DNA of 64,000 nt from Paenibacillus peoriae KCTC 3763 (GTDB lineage: Bacteria; Bacillota; Bacilli; Paenibacillales; Paenibacillaceae): positions 496,001-560,000 of the forward strand of contig NZ_AGFX01000011.1 of assembly GCF_000236805.1 (NCBI RefSeq). The letters are read 5' to 3'. Of this stretch, positions 18,315 to 25,531 are shown piece after piece. How positions within the stretch are numbered: position 1 is the first letter of the stretch; each line of letters starts with the position of its first letter. The notes under the pieces are model-generated. The model had not been told where the DNA came from and did not search any database. It worked only from the letters and a program-made list of their open reading frames with translations. Position numbers and translations under genes: made by a program.

Positions 18315-18373
18315 CTTGATAAAGAAAAGTCACATCTTGGGTGTGGATACTTTATAAAATAACATTATAAAGT
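18315..18373 (+). promoter_or_regulatory. Second copy of the MFS-type operator region
   Basis: CTTGATAAAGAAAAGTCAC at 18315-18333 repeats the element at the MFS promoter with two changes. Behind it lies a perfect 9-bp inverted repeat, ACTTTATAA (18349-18357) and TTATAAAGT (18365-18373), separated by 7 bp. It lies about 45-100 bp upstream of the small membrane protein and HAD genes, so these and the MFS gene may be one regulon. Confidence 0.5.
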
Positions 18374-18415
18374 TGGTATATTTACTTTTGAACGCTTTTT
18401 TAGGAGGTCGAACAC

Positions 18416-18601
18416 ATGATGTCAATCATCGTTCAAGCTGTTTTAGGTGTGTTCATACTGATTGGCGCATATTTTGCTGTTAGAGGTGTGACTGAATCTC
18501 CCCAGACACATATTTACGCCCAACGTTCACACAAGAGAATTATCCGTGGTCTACATGGGAATGGGCATGAGGATGAAGGTAAAGGTGACGGGGATACTTG
18601 A
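18416..18601 (+). CDS. 61-aa single-helix membrane protein
   Basis: The gene is unrecognised. The product has an N-terminal membrane helix (MMSIIVQAVLGVFILIGAYF, residues 1-20), then a polar tail rich in His, Arg, Gly and Asp. AGGAGGTCG precedes the start by the normal distance. An ATG one codon further down (18419) is an equally good start. It lies 52 bp upstream of the HAD gene and appears to share its transcript. Confidence 0.65.
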   Translation: MMSIIVQAVLGVFILIGAYFAVRGVTESPQTHIYAQRSHKRIIRGLHGNGHEDEGKGDGDT

Positions 18602-18653
18602 GAGGGATGTCGCCTTGGAGCAGAAGGATTATTAGAATATCAGGAGGACTTAT

Positions 18654-19454
18654 ATGCTTAAACTCGTCGTGACCGATCTGGATGGAACCTTTTTGAATAA
18701 CCAAGGGTTATTTGATGTTGATTTATTTAACCAGGTATATGCCGAAATGCAAAAAAAAGATATTGCTTTTGTAGCTTGTACCGGGAAGCAGTGCGAGAGA
18801 GTAGAGAAATTGTTCGGGGAGCATGGCAAAGGCGTCTGGATACTGGGGGATAGCGCAACAAGGATCAAGAAAGACGGGGAAGTTGTCAAGGAATTTACGA
18901 TTGAACATGATTTGGCCCAGCAAGCCATTGCTGAGATTCAACGTTTTGATCCGGAAGTTACGATTATTGCATGTATCAGTGATACGGCTTATGTGCTTTC
19001 GACAATAAAAGATGAATGGTTCAACGTGGTTAAAGGTTCTTACGAAAAGGTGGTTAAAATCGATTCATTTAAACAACTGGACGGTGATTTTAATAAAATT
19101 ACTGTTTTTGATATCAAAAGCCGAAGCTCTGCATTGAGAAAACATGTGGAAAATACGTTGCTGGGACAAATTTATATTGTCGATTCTGAACCCAAATGGG
19201 TGGATATTACCGCTCTCCACACACATAAGGGGGAAACGGTCAAAAAACTACAGAATATGCTTGGCGTAACGTTTGGGGAAACGATGTCCTTTGGAGACGG
19301 TGAAAATGATGTGGAGCTGATGAGTATTGCGAAGTATAGCTTTGCAGTCAGCAATGCTTGTGAGAATACCAAAAAGGCTGCCAGTTTTATTACAAAATCC
19401 AATGAAGAGAATGGGGTGTTATTAACTATTCAGAAACTGATGGACCTGCAGTAG
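18654..19454 (+). CDS. HAD superfamily (Cof-type) phosphatase
   Basis: This cytosolic phosphatase of the Cof/HAD-IIB class typically acts on sugar phosphates or nucleotide-like phosphoesters. Motif I is VVTDLDGTFLN at residues 4-14 with both catalytic Asp residues. The TGKQCERV stretch near 40 matches motif II. Motif IV is SFGDGENDVELM near 211-222. The 266 aa length is usual. Start has CAGGAGGACT upstream. Substrate unknown; the neighbouring transporter and ROK gene hint at sugar metabolism. Confidence 0.88.
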   Translation: MLKLVVTDLDGTFLNNQGLFDVDLFNQVYAEMQKKDIAFVACTGKQCERVEKLFGEHGKGVWILGDSATRIKKDGEVVKEFTIEHDLAQQAIAEIQRFDPEVTIIACISDTAYVLSTIKDEWFNVVKGSYEKVVKIDSFKQLDGDFNKITVFDIKSRSSALRKHVENTLLGQIYIVDSEPKWVDITALHTHKGETVKKLQNMLGVTFGETMSFGDGENDVELMSIAKYSFAVSNACENTKKAASFITKSNEENGVLLTIQKLMDLQ

Positions 19455-19482
19455 ATAGAAAGCGAAGCAAGGAGTGAAAAAA

Positions 19483-19863
19483 TTGAAAATTGAGCATGTA
19501 GCTATCTGGGTGCATGATTTGGAAGGCATGAAGAATTTTTATGAAACTTATTTTAATTGTAAATCAAATGCGAAATATCATAATAGTGAAAAGAAATTTG
19601 AATCCTATTTCCTGACTTTTGACTCGGGCACACGATTAGAGATTATGCGTAAGGCAAGTATTGATAAGCAGAATCAAGGGGATCGAATGGGTTGGGCTCA
19701 TATTGCCATTTCCTTGGGAAGCAAGGAGTCCGTTAATCAAATGACAGCTAAATTAAAAAATAATGGTTACCCTCATATTAGCGGCCCTCGTATCACTGGA
19801 GACGGGTATTATGAGAGCGTTATAGAAGACCCGGAAGGAAATCTTATAGAGTTGACTGTATAA
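19483..19863 (+). CDS. VOC (glyoxalase/bleomycin resistance) family protein
   Basis: The 126-aa product is one vicinal-oxygen-chelate module pair: KIEHVAIWVHDLEGMKNFYE at the start and GDGYYESVIEDPEGNLIELT at the end. Candidate metal ligands are His5, a His in the WAHIAI segment and the final Glu of NLIEL. Members include glyoxalase I and fosfomycin or bleomycin resistance proteins; the specific role cannot be assigned. TTG at 19483 lies 8 bp behind AAGGAG; a GTG at 19474 is inside that ribosome site. The gene follows the HAD phosphatase by 28 bp. Confidence 0.85.
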   Translation: MKIEHVAIWVHDLEGMKNFYETYFNCKSNAKYHNSEKKFESYFLTFDSGTRLEIMRKASIDKQNQGDRMGWAHIAISLGSKESVNQMTAKLKNNGYPHISGPRITGDGYYESVIEDPEGNLIELTV

Positions 19864-19929
19864 TTCAAGGGCTAAAATCGAAAATGGTGATTTTTATCTT
19901 GCTACACCCCCTATAAATTACCTGAATAC

Positions 19930-19972
19930 AGAACTAGCGTTTGGTTCTATAATAACTAAGAATGTATGTTCG
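19930..19972 (+). promoter_or_regulatory. Two LexA-like SOS boxes at the Y-polymerase promoter
   Basis: AGAACTAGCGTTTG (19930-19943) and AGAATGTATGTTCG (19959-19972) each match 12 of 14 positions of the Firmicute LexA consensus CGAACRNRYGTTYG. They flank a -10 TATAAT at 19948-19953. SOS control of the downstream translesion polymerase is therefore expected. Confidence 0.65.
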
Positions 19973-20001
19973 TATGTAATCGGTTTTTTGGAGGTGCAGT
20001 C

Positions 20002-21270
20002 ATGACTAAAACAATTGAGCGGACCATTCTTTTGGCGGATTGCCAGTCCTTTTATGCCAGCGTAGAAAAAGCTTCCCACTCGGAGTATGAAAATAAACCA
20101 CTTGCGGTAGCGGGTGATCCTGCACGCAGGTCCGGGATTATTTTGGCCGCATGTCCTATAGCAAAAAGTTTCGGGGTGTCTACAGCAGAACGGCTCGGTG
20201 AAGCTCTCAAGAAGTGTCCTGAGCTTGTGATTGTCCGTCCCCGTATGAAATATTATATCGATGTCTCCTTGGCAATTACAGATATATACAAGGAATACAC
20301 CGATCTAGTGGAAGTTTTTAGTATAGATGAACAGTTTTTAGATATTTCTAAAAGTTTAAAAATGTTTGGTGACCCTTTAGATATTGCAAAGGAAATTCAA
20401 GAAAAGGTTCTTTTGCAGACCGGAGTCTGGGTTAGGATTGGGATTAGCTCAAACAAAATTCTGGCCAAAATTGCAACCGATATATGGGCCAAAAAGAACA
20501 AGAATGGCATTTTTACACTTCCTAAGACAGATGTCGAGCAGTTACTATGGTCGCAGCCAGCGAATAAAATGTTCGGCGTAGGCTCGCGCATGACGGCCCA
20601 TTTCGCTCGGCTCGGCATGACCACCATTGGCGATATCGCTAGAACGCCGCTGCCAGAGCTGAAGCGCAAATTCCGCGCCCATTTCGGCAAGCAATCGGAC
20701 ATTCAGGCTGAAGTGATGTGGAGAACCGCTAACGGCCTGGATGACAGCCCCGTCGCTCCATATACGTTCAGCACCCCTCAGAAGTCAATCGGCCATATGA
20801 TGACCTTACCTAAAGATTACATGGAGCCTCACGAGATCGAGACCATCCTGCTGGAGCTCACCGAGGAAGTATGCCGGGACAGCCGGCGCAAAGGATATAT
20901 GGGATCTGTCGTGACCGTCGGCTGCATGTGCAGTCCGTACGAAGCGCCGACCGGATTTTCGCGCCAGATGAAGCTGTCCGATCCAACCAACAATACGAAT
21001 AAAATTTACAAAGCTGTAAAGGAAATTTTCTATAAATTTTGGAACCATATGCCAGTGAGACGTCTGGGCGTGAGCCTGAGTGGTTTGACGAACGCGGAGA
21101 CGTATCAGCTTTCCTTTTTTGAAGATCAGGAGCGAGCACGTTCTTTAGAGAAGGCCACGGACAGCATCAAGGATCGTTATGGCAGTGCGGCAATCGTAAG
21201 AGCCTCCTCCTTAACGCAGGCCGGTCAGGCTTTGGAAAGATCCTTGAAAATCGGGGGGCATTATAAGTAA
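20002..21270 (+). CDS. Y-family translesion DNA polymerase (UvrX/PolY2 type)
   Basis: This error-prone polymerase copies past DNA lesions. The catalytic motifs are ILLADCQSFYASVEKA (palm Asp) and VEVFSIDEQFLDIS (Asp-Glu pair). A fingers segment (PARRSGIILAACPIAKSFG), the helix-hairpin-helix-bearing thumb near 170-225 and the little-finger domain follow. The QSFYASVEKA form and 422 aa length fit the UvrX/YqjW (PolY2) branch better than DinB. ATG at 20002 follows GGAGGTG; the upstream ATG at 19966 is within the LexA box. From about 20590 the GC content rises noticeably, which may mark a recombination seam. Confidence 0.9.
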   Translation: MTKTIERTILLADCQSFYASVEKASHSEYENKPLAVAGDPARRSGIILAACPIAKSFGVSTAERLGEALKKCPELVIVRPRMKYYIDVSLAITDIYKEYTDLVEVFSIDEQFLDISKSLKMFGDPLDIAKEIQEKVLLQTGVWVRIGISSNKILAKIATDIWAKKNKNGIFTLPKTDVEQLLWSQPANKMFGVGSRMTAHFARLGMTTIGDIARTPLPELKRKFRAHFGKQSDIQAEVMWRTANGLDDSPVAPYTFSTPQKSIGHMMTLPKDYMEPHEIETILLELTEEVCRDSRRKGYMGSVVTVGCMCSPYEAPTGFSRQMKLSDPTNNTNKIYKAVKEIFYKFWNHMPVRRLGVSLSGLTNAETYQLSFFEDQERARSLEKATDSIKDRYGSAAIVRASSLTQAGQALERSLKIGGHYK

Positions 21271-21900
21271 AGCAATTATTAAGGGAGAGGCACTAGACGT
21301 CCTTTAATTTTTATCTTGTCTCTCATTTTTACCCTTTTGCTTCATCTATGTTACTTTAAGACGATATCACCAAAAATCGGTGGAAATCTATATAGCTCTC
21401 GTATTTCGGTATATTGGGAAGTTACTGCATCCCCCAAATTCAACTCCTTGCTTCTTCTCTCCTCGGGCCATCGGAGCACGACAGTTACATGTCAAAACAC
21501 TTGATGCTGCAGCTTCTGTTTTGCCTTATTGATTACAGAGTTTGCCGTGGTTTACTCTTTTTCAATAACATGACGTTTCTTGTTTGGTTGCCACTTTCCC
21601 CATGCCCCTAGTTTATGCCAACGGGCTACTTTTGTTTTGCTCTCGAAAGCCCTTCTATGGCCACGACGATTATATAATTTTCCAGTAAATAAACTGCTGC
21701 AACTGGCTCAGATACCACGTAGTACATATTATTAATGGGTGAACACATTCGGAGAGCCAGATAAAGATACTGACTTGAAATCCCGTATTCAAGCCATTTA
21801 TCAAGAGCATAAGGTAGCTTAATTATATACTGTCTAACTTTTCGGGATCACTTCACCAGCAGCTTTTTTGTTTTAAGGAGTTAGCTCCTGTCACAAGTCT
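21271..21900. other. Degraded gene-poor region
   Basis: This 630-bp stretch has no intact gene. Short frames at 21316-21504 and 21414-21611 lack ribosome sites and recognisable content. Its right part carries an insertion-sequence remnant (21661-21822). The region looks like a scar of past insertion and decay next to a locus transition. Confidence 0.6.
21661..21822 (+). pseudogene. IS3-family transposase OrfB remnant
   Basis: In one frame the stretch reads KLLQLAQIPRSTYY, a stop, WVNTFGEPDKDTDLKSRIQ, then AIYQEHKVA and a stop. This matches the N-terminal part of IS3/IS150-type OrfB proteins, where a PRSTYY-type motif is followed by a LKxxIQAIYxEH helix. An internal TAA interrupts it and the catalytic DDE domain is missing. 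No terminal inverted repeats could be identified. Confidence 0.6.
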
Positions 21901-22788
21901 TTACGTGGATGCATGCTTTTTCATGGTATCCATGAATTGTTGCATCTGTGGAGTGATCCATTTGTTTTTATGATACGCAAGTTGGCTCCACATTTGAATG
22001 CTGACGCAATCGGTATTGATGATTGATAATTTCCCCGATTCCACAAACTCGCGTACTACGAAAAAAGGGAGAAATGATATTCCTGCATTGTTCAGAAGAA
22101 ACTTGAGAATAATATCCGTATTTCCAATTTCCAAAACGGGATGAAGTTCATATCCTTGGGCTGCCAGGATTTGCTCTAAATCATAACGATAGCTATATCC
22201 CTTTTCTGTTAGTACTAATGGTTCTTTAAGAATAGTTTCCACCTGTACATTCTTTTCTTGTGTCAATGGATGTCCACTGGAGGCAACAAAGACAATAGGT
22301 TCCGGTCGTTCGATAATCTTTACCCATTCAGGACGGTAGATTTTTTGGTCTAAAAAGTAGATCATGTCAATTTCATTGCGCTGTACCATATCATACATAT
22401 CCGTATTGAGACCGGTTTTGATCTTGGTTTCAACTAGAGGACACAACTTCTGAAACTCCATTAAGATAGGCGGTAAAACGCTGCTGGACAGCGATTCAAT
22501 TACTCCAATCTGTAATGTGCCTGTTGGGTTTTTATCTAAACTAACCATCGTCTTTGCCGCTTGTACTGTTTTCAAAATATCTGTAGCATATCCGATAAAT
22601 TGTTTACCGTGCTCTGTTAGTTGTACATGTTTTCCGAACCTTTCGAATAGTTGAGTTCCCAATTCCTCCTCAAGCTGTTTAATCTGGACAGTAACCGTCG
22701 ATTGCGAATAACCTAATTGAATTGCGGCATGCGAAAAATTCCGTAACTCTGCAACTTTCATAAATGTTGTAACATTTCTGATCTCCAT
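21901..22788 (-). CDS. LysR family transcriptional regulator
   Basis: This is a one-component regulator of 295 aa. The N-terminal winged helix reads MEIRNVTTFMKVAELRNFSH then the recognition segment GYSQSTVTVQIKQLEEELG; residues about 90-290 form the periplasmic-binding-like effector domain. It is closest in feel to the CysL/YwfK or BenM-type group, but the effector is unknown. ATG 22788 follows TAGGTGG; a GTG at 22797 lies within that ribosome site. It is divergent from the decarboxylase gene, with a 111-bp shared control region, so it most likely regulates it. Confidence 0.9.
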   Translation of the reverse strand: MEIRNVTTFMKVAELRNFSHAAIQLGYSQSTVTVQIKQLEEELGTQLFERFGKHVQLTEHGKQFIGYATDILKTVQAAKTMVSLDKNPTGTLQIGVIESLSSSVLPPILMEFQKLCPLVETKIKTGLNTDMYDMVQRNEIDMIYFLDQKIYRPEWVKIIERPEPIVFVASSGHPLTQEKNVQVETILKEPLVLTEKGYSYRYDLEQILAAQGYELHPVLEIGNTDIILKFLLNNAGISFLPFFVVREFVESGKLSIINTDCVSIQMWSQLAYHKNKWITPQMQQFMDTMKKHAST

Positions 22789-22899
22789 ATTAACCACCTA
22801 TTAAAAAAAATAAACGTAATGATGAAATCTATGAATTTAACAAAAAGACAACAAGATGTTATATTACAACTCGATTGAAGTCAAGCAAAGGAGATGCTT

Positions 22900-24309
22900 A
22901 TGATGAATCGAGAACAAAATCAGCAATTAGGTGAAGTCATCCAGCAGTTTATACATTCTTATATAGCATCATTTAATAATATCCGGTCCCAAAAAGTATT
23001 CAACATTGCAGATGGGGAAACGATAGCTCAATTAAGGGGAATGGGATTCCCAAAAAAGGGAAGGCCGGTAAGAGAGGTCGTCGATGGAATGATGAAAAGC
23101 GTCTATCCCCACCAAGCGTTCATGCAACATCCTCGCTGTTTCGCATTTATTCCTAGTCCGATGTCTCTTCTCTCATGGTTTGGAGATATTATGACCAGTG
23201 CTTATAACCCCCACGCCGGAAGCTGGGTGCAAAGTTCGAGCGCAAGCTTTATAGAGCAGGAAGTGATCCGATGGATGTGTGACCAAGCGGGTTATCCTGA
23301 TACTGCTGGAGGCTTATTTATGTCGGGCGGATCAATGTCGAATTTGACGGCTTTAGCGGCTGCACGCAGTGCAAGGTTATCCGAGCATGAATATGACAAT
23401 GGAATTGCCTACGTTTCTGAGCAAACTCATTCATCGGTTTCCAAAGGGTTGCGCATCCTTGGGTTCCGTGCTGACCAAATCAGAAAGATTCCGAGTGATG
23501 AAAATTTTCGTATGGATATCTCAGCCTTAGAAAAAGCAGTAATAGATGATCGGGCGGTTGGTAAAAAACCGTTTGCGATCATTGCCACAGCAGGCACAAC
23601 CAACACGGGAAGCATTGACCCGTTAAACGAAATTGCTGATCTATGTGAGAAACATAATATTTGGCTGCACGTGGATGGAGCATACGGGGCATCGATTTTG
23701 GTTTCTTCGAAATATAAGCCCCTTTTAAGCGGAATATCGCGTTCAGATAGCATTAGCTGGGATGCACATAAATGGTTGATGCAGACGTATTGCTGCAGCG
23801 TAATTTTAGTCAAAGAAAAGCAGCACCTCAGAAACTGCTTCAGCACACATCCGGAATATTTGAAAGATGCCGAGACTGATGAAGAACAGATTAATTATTG
23901 GGATATGGGTCCTGAATTAACGCGGCCTGCTCGAAGTTTGAAACTATGGATGACCTTGCAAGCTTTGGGGACTAATGCTGTCGGTGAAGCCATAGAGCAT
24001 GGAGTTCAACTCGCAGAATGGGCTGAAGATGAAATTAAAAAGCATAATCATTGGGAAATTGTATCCCCGGCGCAGTTAGCGATTGTTAATTTTCGGTATG
24101 CGCCAACTGGATTATCCGACCAAGAATTAGATTCACTCAATAAAAGGATCTCGCAAGAAATGGTGAAGAACGGATATGCCTCTGTGCTTACGACGCAACT
24201 CCATGGAAAAACGGTTCTTAGAATCTGTGCAATTCATCCAGACACTACTGAAGATGAGATGAGGAATACAATTCAGCTTCTAGCGAATATAGGACGGAGC
24301 ATCGAATGA
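22900..24309 (+). CDS. PLP-dependent group II amino-acid decarboxylase
   Basis: The enzyme belongs to the pyridoxal phosphate decarboxylases acting on aromatic amino acids, glutamate, aspartate or diaminobutyrate. HVDGAYGAS near 258 has the PLP-binding Asp, and SWDAHKW contains the Schiff-base Lys291. HPRCFAFIPSP and GSWVQSSSASFIEQEVIRWM are typical substrate-side motifs of the aromatic decarboxylase branch. Length 469 aa. AAAGGAG lies 6 bp before the chosen ATG (22900; 22903 is also possible). It may head an operon with the 44-codon gene and the secreted protein downstream. Confidence 0.88.
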   Translation: MMNREQNQQLGEVIQQFIHSYIASFNNIRSQKVFNIADGETIAQLRGMGFPKKGRPVREVVDGMMKSVYPHQAFMQHPRCFAFIPSPMSLLSWFGDIMTSAYNPHAGSWVQSSSASFIEQEVIRWMCDQAGYPDTAGGLFMSGGSMSNLTALAAARSARLSEHEYDNGIAYVSEQTHSSVSKGLRILGFRADQIRKIPSDENFRMDISALEKAVIDDRAVGKKPFAIIATAGTTNTGSIDPLNEIADLCEKHNIWLHVDGAYGASILVSSKYKPLLSGISRSDSISWDAHKWLMQTYCCSVILVKEKQHLRNCFSTHPEYLKDAETDEEQINYWDMGPELTRPARSLKLWMTLQALGTNAVGEAIEHGVQLAEWAEDEIKKHNHWEIVSPAQLAIVNFRYAPTGLSDQELDSLNKRISQEMVKNGYASVLTTQLHGKTVLRICAIHPDTTEDEMRNTIQLLANIGRSIE

Positions 24310-24327
24310 GAGAAGGAGTTTTCTGCG

Positions 24328-24462
24328 ATGGAAAAGCCAAACTCATTGGAACTGGTTTTGGAGAGGGGCCTACGGTCGCTAAATAATCCTCTGTATAGAA
24401 TCGGATATTTCAACCATAATAAGACAGCCTGTTTTATTCCAAACGTACAGAGGAGCAGATGA
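24328..24462 (+). CDS. 44-aa protein coupled to the downstream secreted protein
   Basis: This short gene has AGAAGGAG 10 bp before its ATG. It starts 18 bp after the decarboxylase stop, and its TGA overlaps the next ATG as ATGA. The product begins MEKPNSLELVLERGLRSLNN and continues with an aromatic and basic half (YRIGYFNHNKTACF, then a short basic tail). No membrane helix and no known family are seen. Three independent context signals (ribosome site, tight spacing, stop-start overlap) support translation. Confidence 0.6.
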   Translation: MEKPNSLELVLERGLRSLNNPLYRIGYFNHNKTACFIPNVQRSR

Positions 24463-25121
24463 ATGTGAAAAATAAATGGTTGCTGGCGGTGCCGTTAACC
24501 TTGGCGCTCGTTTTTAGCATGACTCCGGTAGTTGTAGTATCCGCGCAAGCGAAGGTAGGCGAGGAGAAGGATTCTGTTTGCCTAAGTCCCAAAATGGTGC
24601 AATTGAAAGGCGATATGCGGAAGGTATGGATCGACCATACGATATGGACGCGAAGCTATATTGTCAGCGCCGTATCTAATCGTCAAGACCAGAAGGACGT
24701 ATTGGACCGGCTTTTACGGAACCAGCAGGACATAGGCAATGTGATCAAGCCTTATTATGGGGAAGCCGCCGGTAATAAGCTGGCTGATCTTCTGAGAGAG
24801 CATATTCTGATCGCAGGGAAAATTGTAGCGGCTGCCAAAGCGGGCAATCAGGCGGATGTAAAAAAGTTAGAGGCGGATTGGCATACAAACGCCGACGATA
24901 TCGCCAAATTTTTAAGTGGAGCGAATCCGAACTGGCAGTTTAAAACGCTACAAGATATGCTGTATACGCACCTTCAGTTGATTACGGAAATAGTCCTTAA
25001 CTGTATCAAAGGAGATTGGAAAGCGGATATTGCAGCAACCGACAAAAACGAGATCCATATGATTCATTTTGCGGACATCCTGACAGAAGGCATTGTCAAA
25101 CAGTTTCCTGGAAAATTTTAA
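24459..25121 (+). CDS. Secreted helical protein of unknown function
   Basis: The 220-aa product has a signal peptide (KNKWLLAVPLTLALVFSMTP, cleavage probably after the AQA near residue 31) and then an all-helical body. Conserved-looking His/Trp/Glu patterns such as VWIDHTIWTRSYIVSAV, LREHILIAGKIV and THLQLITEIV repeat the shape of a four-helix bundle, and could hold a metal or small ligand. Similar secreted proteins occur in Bacillus under misleading names; I know no proven function. It overlaps the 44-codon gene by 4 bp and is closed by a strong terminator. Confidence 0.75.
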   Translation: MNVKNKWLLAVPLTLALVFSMTPVVVVSAQAKVGEEKDSVCLSPKMVQLKGDMRKVWIDHTIWTRSYIVSAVSNRQDQKDVLDRLLRNQQDIGNVIKPYYGEAAGNKLADLLREHILIAGKIVAAAKAGNQADVKKLEADWHTNADDIAKFLSGANPNWQFKTLQDMLYTHLQLITEIVLNCIKGDWKADIAATDKNEIHMIHFADILTEGIVKQFPGKF

Positions 25122-25151
25122 GCGAGCGCTATAGGCGCTACAAAGCAGATT

Positions 25152-25197
25152 AGCTTTTTATAATCACCCCAAAGGGTGGTTATGGAAAGCTTTTTTT
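25152..25197 (+). terminator. Terminator after the secreted protein
   Basis: AGCTTTTTATAATCACCC pairs with GGGTGGTTATGGAAAGCT (a few wobble pairs) around a CAAA loop, followed by a seven-T run. Confidence 0.92.
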
Positions 25198-25531
25198 ATC
25201 GGTTTTCTTGAAATTCCTTTGTAATTTTTTAATGAAATGTCGATATAATGCTATATATGTGGGCGTAGAATGATAAGGCCGGGGCATTTTTTACTGTTTC
25301 TCCTAGGCGTTCTTGCTGTGGACCTCCTTTTCAGATATGTCTCCGGTATTTTTCCAAAAAAATCTTGAACGTAAACTTGTTAAATAGTATTATATATAGA
25401 ACAAGTGTTCTTATTGTGAATGTGCTTTTTGGAACGTTATGGTTTACGTGAAACCTAACATGGCGTATCATATTATGTTGAACGTAAATAGGTGGAAAAT
25501 GAATGAACATCGAGGGGAGAAAATCATTTTT
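25198..25531. other. Intergenic region upstream of the PBP gene
   Basis: The stretch is AT-rich and carries several promoter-like elements: a TATAAT at 25243-25248 and TATTATATATAG near 25389-25400. It holds no supported gene. In-frame ATG codons upstream of the chosen PBP start (25439 and 25499) fall here. Confidence 0.5.

Noticed and set aside
21316-21611. Two overlapping 62- and 65-codon frames
   Set aside because: No ribosome sites and no recognisable sequence; they lie in a degraded region next to an IS remnant.
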